Source: Pseudooceanicola sediminis
GTDB lineage: Bacteria > Pseudomonadota > Alphaproteobacteria > Rhodobacterales > Rhodobacteraceae
Direction: 5' to 3'
DNA length: 64,000 bases
Assembly (NCBI RefSeq): GCF_003575965.1
Contig: NZ_QWJJ01000015.1
Coordinates: forward strand, 1-64,000
The translations under genes and the position numbers were made by a program. Positions within the stretch are counted from its first letter, which is position 1. The number at the start of each line of letters is the position of its first letter. The notes beneath the pieces are model-generated. The model saw only the letters and a program-made list of their open reading frames with translations, did not search any database and was not told the origin of the DNA. Positions 60,615 to 64,000 of this stretch are shown piece after piece.

Positions 60615-61577
60615 TCACTCCCCCGCGGCGATCAGCTCGGCTTGTCTCACAATCACTTGTGCCTGCTTTATAGATGCAATGTCAACTAGTCGTCCTTTAT
60701 AAACCGTCGCTCCGGCACCCGTTTTACGGGCCTCCTCCATGGCGGCCAGAATCTCGCGTGCTTCCGAAACCTTCGCGTCAGATGGCGTGAAGACCTCGTT
60801 CGCCAGAGCGATCTGTTTCGGGTGGATGGCCCATTTTCCGACCATGCCCAGCGTGGCCGAACGCAGCGATTGCGCACGAAAGCCATCGTCGTCGGAAAAG
60901 TCGCCATAGGGTCCATCAACCGGCAGCAGACCATGCGTGCGGCACGCGGCGACGATCGCCGTTTGCGCCCAGTGCCATGGATCTGCCCAGTATTTCTGGC
61001 CGTCCCGCAACATGTAGTAGTCTTCCTGTGTGCCCCCGATGCCCGTTGTCTGCATTCCCATGGAGGCCGCAAAATCTGCCGCTCCCAGGCTCATCGCTTC
61101 GAGACGGGGCGAGGACGCGGCGATTTCCTCTACGTGCGCAAGGCCGGCCGCGCTCTCGATGATGACCTCGAAGGCGATGCGTTTGCTGCGCCCCATGGCG
61201 GTTTCGATTGCGGTGACAAGGGCATCGACGGCATAGATATCCGCGGCGCAACCGACCTTGGGGATCATGATCTGGTCGAGACGCTCGCCGCAGTTTTCCA
61301 GCAGGTCGACCACGTCGCGATACCACCAGGGCGTGTCGAGCCCGTTGATTCGGACCGAGAGGGTCTTGTTCCCCCAGTCGACATCGCCAATCGCCTCGAT
61401 CACGTTGCGGCGCGCTTGCGGTTTGTCGTCGGGGGCAACCGCGTCCTCGAGGTCAAGATTGATCACATCCGCAGCCGAGGCCGCCATCTTGGCAAACAGC
61501 TTGGTGTTCGAGCCGGGACCGAACAGCTGGCATCGATTCGGGCGGGCAGGGGGCTGCGGCTGGATGCGAAAGGACAT
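60615..61577 (-). CDS. mcl1: L-malyl-CoA/beta-methylmalyl-CoA lyase
   Basis: The 320-residue protein is a CitE-like CoA lyase. It has RCQLFGPGSNTKLFAKMA, VINLDLEDAVAPDDK (metal-binding Asp), SVRINGLDTPWW (Arg in substrate site), AFEVIIESAAGLAHVEEIA (metal Glu), MSLGAADFAASMG, and GKWAIHPKQI. This corresponds to Mcl1, which splits L-malyl-CoA to acetyl-CoA and glyoxylate, and beta-methylmalyl-CoA to propionyl-CoA and glyoxylate in the ethylmalonyl-CoA pathway. ATG at 61575-61577 begins the family N-terminus MSFRIQPQPP. It is divergent from dgcN with a TTTGCAAA box in the gap and ends at a strong terminator. Confidence 0.92.
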   Translation of the reverse strand: MSFRIQPQPPARPNRCQLFGPGSNTKLFAKMAASAADVINLDLEDAVAPDDKPQARRNVIEAIGDVDWGNKTLSVRINGLDTPWWYRDVVDLLENCGERLDQIMIPKVGCAADIYAVDALVTAIETAMGRSKRIAFEVIIESAAGLAHVEEIAASSPRLEAMSLGAADFAASMGMQTTGIGGTQEDYYMLRDGQKYWADPWHWAQTAIVAACRTHGLLPVDGPYGDFSDDDGFRAQSLRSATLGMVGKWAIHPKQIALANEVFTPSDAKVSEAREILAAMEEARKTGAGATVYKGRLVDIASIKQAQVIVRQAELIAAGE

Positions 61578-61755
61578 CTCGGGATCCTTGGGTAAGTAAA
61601 TTACGAATTTGTTTTTCCATTTGGTATTAAGTTGCGCGACTATCTTCAAGCTGATTTTGCGCTGCGGCACTGCTTCTGCGTTGCGGCGAAAGAATCTTCG
61701 GCAGAGACTGTCCAATCTCGGACAAACTTGCGCATTCGGGCTAACCCGCGCTGAA

Positions 61756-61763
61756 TTTGCAAA
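61756..61763. promoter_or_regulatory. TTTGCAAA box between mcl1 and dgcN
   Basis: TTTGCAAA is the core of RamB/PccR-type boxes, which control acetate and propionate genes in Rhodobacteraceae. It lies 57 bp before dgcN and 179 bp before mcl1. Only one copy is seen, whereas PccR boxes usually have two, so the assignment is tentative. Confidence 0.4.
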
Positions 61764-61819
61764 CACCTTGATGCGGATTCCGCGCAAGCTGATGGAAAGT
61801 CTGCTGGGAGTATGACGAC

Positions 61820-62824
61820 ATGATCGAGACACCGTATCTTCTTTTCCTCGGGGACGCGCCCGATGCACTTGCCGCCAAAGTCGCGCAGGGTATCAAGGAC
61901 TGGCGCCCCGACAATTGCGTCGGCCAGTTCCGCATGGACGGCTGCAAGGCCAACCTCGGCCTGACCGACATGACGCTGGCCGAAGCCAAGGCGGCCGGTG
62001 CCAAGACGCTGGTGATCGGCGTGGCCAACCGCGGCGGGATGATTTCCCAGGCATGGAAGAAGGTTCTGATCGAGGCGCTGGAAGAGGGCTTTGACATCGC
62101 GTCGGGCCTGCACAACCTGCTGCGCAACGAAGCCGACCTGAAAGCCGTGGCCGAGGCGACGGGACGCACGCTGCACGATGTGCGCATCCCCACCGTGCAA
62201 TACCCCATCGCGAATGGTGAAAAGCGGAGCGGCAAACGGTGCCTGGCCGTCGGCACCGATTGTTCGGTCGGCAAGATGTACACCGCGCTGGCGATGGACA
62301 AGGAGATGAAGGATCGGGGTCTGAAGTCCAGCTTTCGCGCCACGGGCCAGACCGGCATCCTGATCACGGGCGAAGGCGTGCCGCTGGATGCGGTGATTGC
62401 GGATTTCATGGCCGGGTCGATCGAATACCTGACGCCGGACAACGACCCGGATCACTGGGACATGATCGAGGGGCAGGGCAGCTTGTTCCATGCTTCGTAT
62501 TCCGGGGTGACGATGGCGCTGGTGCACGGTGGACAACCCGATGCCCTGGTGCTGTGCCATGAGCCGACGCGCGAGCACATGCGCGGTTTGCCGTCTTACA
62601 AGTTGCCGACGCTCGAGGCGCTGCGCGACGTGGCCCTGACCTTGGCGCATGTGGTGAACTCCGGCTGCACGGTCATCGGAATTTCGGTGAACACGCAGCA
62701 TCTGGGGGAAGACGACGCGAAAGCCTATCTTGCCGAAGTGGAAGAGCGGATGGGACTGCCTGCGGTCGACCCGTTCCGCATGGGCGCGGGGCGCCTGGTG
62801 GATGCGCTGGTGGCGCTCGGGTAA
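61820..62824 (+). CDS. dgcN: DUF1611 protein, DgcN-type N-acetyltransferase
   Basis: This 334-residue protein has the DUF1611 pattern: RPDNCVGQFRMDGCKANLGLTDM in blocks, VIGVANRGGMI, a P-loop-like AVGTDCSVGKMYTALAM, TGQTGILITGEGVPLDAV and HEPTREHMRGL. In D-glutamate utilisation DgcN N-acetylates D-glutamate and its partner DgcA then racemises the product. The ATG at 61820 follows GGGAG. The next gene is dgcA, which supports the assignment. It is divergent from mcl1. Confidence 0.88.
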   Translation: MIETPYLLFLGDAPDALAAKVAQGIKDWRPDNCVGQFRMDGCKANLGLTDMTLAEAKAAGAKTLVIGVANRGGMISQAWKKVLIEALEEGFDIASGLHNLLRNEADLKAVAEATGRTLHDVRIPTVQYPIANGEKRSGKRCLAVGTDCSVGKMYTALAMDKEMKDRGLKSSFRATGQTGILITGEGVPLDAVIADFMAGSIEYLTPDNDPDHWDMIEGQGSLFHASYSGVTMALVHGGQPDALVLCHEPTREHMRGLPSYKLPTLEALRDVALTLAHVVNSGCTVIGISVNTQHLGEDDAKAYLAEVEERMGLPAVDPFRMGAGRLVDALVALG

Positions 62825-62855
62825 CGACCCATCCCATCGGGGGCGCTGCCGGGAT

Positions 62856-62891
62856 CGGCGGAGGCCTCCGGCGGGGGTATTTATGGCCAGA
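62856..62891. repeat. Rhodobacteraceae-type intergenic palindrome with TATTTATGGCCAG tail
   Basis: A 12-bp perfect palindrome, CGGAGGCCTCCG at 62859-62870, is followed by GCGGGGGTATTTATGGCCAG. Very similar sequences (CCTCCGGCGGGGATATTTTTGG with CCAG) are frequent between genes in Rhodobacteraceae. It could form a weak terminator before dgcA or be a repeat element; only one copy is in the window. Confidence 0.55.
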
Positions 62892-62906
62892 TGAGGAGAG
62901 CAGGAC

Positions 62907-63872
62907 GTGCAGATTGATGTGACGCGGGACAAGTTCCCCCTGGCGCAGGTTTTCCGGATCAGCCGTGGGGCGCGGACAGAGGCAGAGGTTCTGACGGTCA
63001 CCTTGCGCGATGGAGATGTCGTGGGGCGCGGGGAATGCGTGCCATATGCCCGTTACGACGAGACGCTGGCGTCGGTCGAGGCGCAGATTGCGGCCCTGCC
63101 CCGCGACATTACCCGGAAGGGGTTGCAGGATCTGCTGGAGCCGGGCGCCGCACGCAACGCGGTGGATTGCGCGCTGTGGGATCTGGAGGCGAAGCGCGCG
63201 GGCAAACCGGTCTGGGAATTGGCCGGGCTGTCGGCGCCCCGCCCCGAGATCACCGCCTATACCCTGTCGCTTGACGCGCCTGCGGCAATGGAAGCCCAGG
63301 CGGCCAAGAACGCCTATCGGCCCTTGTTGAAGATCAAGCTGGGCACGCCCGATGACATGCCCCGGCTTGAGGCCGTGCGCCGTGGGGCACCGCAATCCCG
63401 CATCATCATCGACGCGAACGAAGGGTGGAGCGCGGAGGTTTATGCCGATCTGTCGCCGCACCTGATCCGTCTTGGTGTCACCCTGGTCGAGCAGCCTCTG
63501 CCCGCCGGGCTGGATGATGCGCTGATCGGGATGGAGCGCCCGGTGCCGGTCTGTGCCGACGAGAGTTGCCATGATCGCGCCAGCCTGCCCAAGCTGAAGG
63601 GCAAGTACGACGTCGTGAACATCAAGCTGGACAAGACCGGGGGGCTGACCGAGGCGTTGGCCCTGCGCGAGGCCGCGCTGGCGCAGGGATATGGCGTGAT
63701 GGTGGGCTGCATGGTCGGTTCGTCGCTGGCCATGGCGCCTGCGGTCCTGGTGGCGCAGGGCGCGTTGGTGACCGATCTGGATGGGCCGCTGTTGATGGCG
63801 CAGGATCGAGAGGTCCCGCTGCACTATGACGAGGCGGGCGTGCATCCCGCAACGCCGGATCTGTGGGGCTGA
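62907..63872 (+). CDS. dgcA: Enolase-superfamily epimerase (DgcA-type)
   Basis: This 321-residue protein is a muconate-lactonizing/dipeptide-epimerase-like member. Visible: VTLRDGDVVGRGECVPYARYDET, LLKIKLGTPDD (catalytic KxK), metal ligands in IIIDANEGW, VEQPLP and VCADES, and the second Lys in NIKLDKTGGL. Such proteins racemise L-Ala-D/L-Glu; in this context the N-acetyl-D-glutamate racemase DgcA is the best fit. A GTG at 62907 follows GAGGAGAGCAGG. It is 82 bp after dgcN in the same operon. Confidence 0.88.
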   Translation: MQIDVTRDKFPLAQVFRISRGARTEAEVLTVTLRDGDVVGRGECVPYARYDETLASVEAQIAALPRDITRKGLQDLLEPGAARNAVDCALWDLEAKRAGKPVWELAGLSAPRPEITAYTLSLDAPAAMEAQAAKNAYRPLLKIKLGTPDDMPRLEAVRRGAPQSRIIIDANEGWSAEVYADLSPHLIRLGVTLVEQPLPAGLDDALIGMERPVPVCADESCHDRASLPKLKGKYDVVNIKLDKTGGLTEALALREAALAQGYGVMVGCMVGSSLAMAPAVLVAQGALVTDLDGPLLMAQDREVPLHYDEAGVHPATPDLWG

Positions 63873-63988
63873 GGCCCCGCCGGCGTGAATTCCCCTTGTC
63901 CTTGCGCGTGGCGTCAGGGCAATAGACCGACAACCGACAGTACCCCCGGGGGATCGCCCCGCGACGGGCGATTTTCAAGGAGTGTCCA

Positions 63989-64000
63989 ATGAGCCGCATT
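63989..64000 (+). CDS. Start of an unidentified gene, cut by the window end
   Basis: An ATG with AAGGAG at 63977-63982, spaced 6 bp, starts MSRI before the sequence stops. It probably begins the next gene downstream of dgcA. Only four codons are seen, so no family can be named. Confidence 0.55.

Overview
The window looks like chromosomal DNA of a marine alphaproteobacterium of the Rhodobacteraceae (Roseobacter group). The case rests on the evenly high GC, a form II coxSLM cluster, an Mcl1-type malyl-CoA lyase, a TIGR02300 acidic protein, a dgcNA pair, many TTT/TRAP carboxylate transporters and GntR regulators, and an RTX protease. This is inference from gene content; no rRNA is present. I see no phage, IS element, CRISPR array or integrase. 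Both tRNA genes (Ala-GGC, Arg-CCT) look intact.

Layout. 0-8 kb: a class III aminotransferase cut by the left edge, glycerate 2-kinase, an MFS exporter with a GntR regulator, a metallohydrolase, tRNA-Ala, and a divergent XRE regulator/NAD-epimerase pair with a palindromic operator. 8-16 kb: a signalling block with a GAF-GGDEF-EAL protein, a membrane hybrid histidine kinase, a stand-alone receiver and a CheB-CheR-PAS fusion. 16-26 kb: cell surface and secretion, with a subtilase-RTX protein, a sulfotransferase and four glycosyltransferases. 26-34 kb: a FIST sensor, PAS histidine kinase and LuxR-type response regulator transcribed away from a form II CO-dehydrogenase-like coxSLM operon. 34-38.5 kb: a YcaQ-like protein, a LacI regulator and a chemoreceptor.

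38.9-54.8 kb is a large catabolic block. It holds a LeuCD-type dehydratase, a complete tripartite tricarboxylate transporter, two UTRA-type GntR regulators, an isocitrate-lyase-superfamily enzyme, an isochorismatase-fold hydrolase, an FAD monooxygenase, an aldehyde dehydrogenase, a complete TRAP transporter, an Asp/Glu-racemase-fold protein and a SnoaL-like protein. The gene set fits uptake of an unidentified carboxylate, its oxidation and cleavage through a C4/C5 branched dicarboxylate node. Two of its enzymes have glycine where their families normally have a catalytic cysteine. This block is the best candidate for an undescribed pathway.

55-64 kb is mostly housekeeping and central carbon metabolism: a DUF1275 membrane protein, hemerythrin, an FMN reductase, accA, a LysE exporter with an Lrp regulator, a secreted protein, malyl-CoA lyase and a D-glutamate-type dgcN-dgcA pair. 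The first bases of another gene sit at the right edge.

Regulatory sequence is unusually readable. I see 11-bp-phased ACCG arrays at two loci, paired 20-bp GntR-type palindromes, an Lrp-type ATTGCAAT pair, a TTTGCAAA box between mcl1 and dgcN, an intercistronic hairpin in the tct operon, a leader hairpin before coxS, and several terminators.
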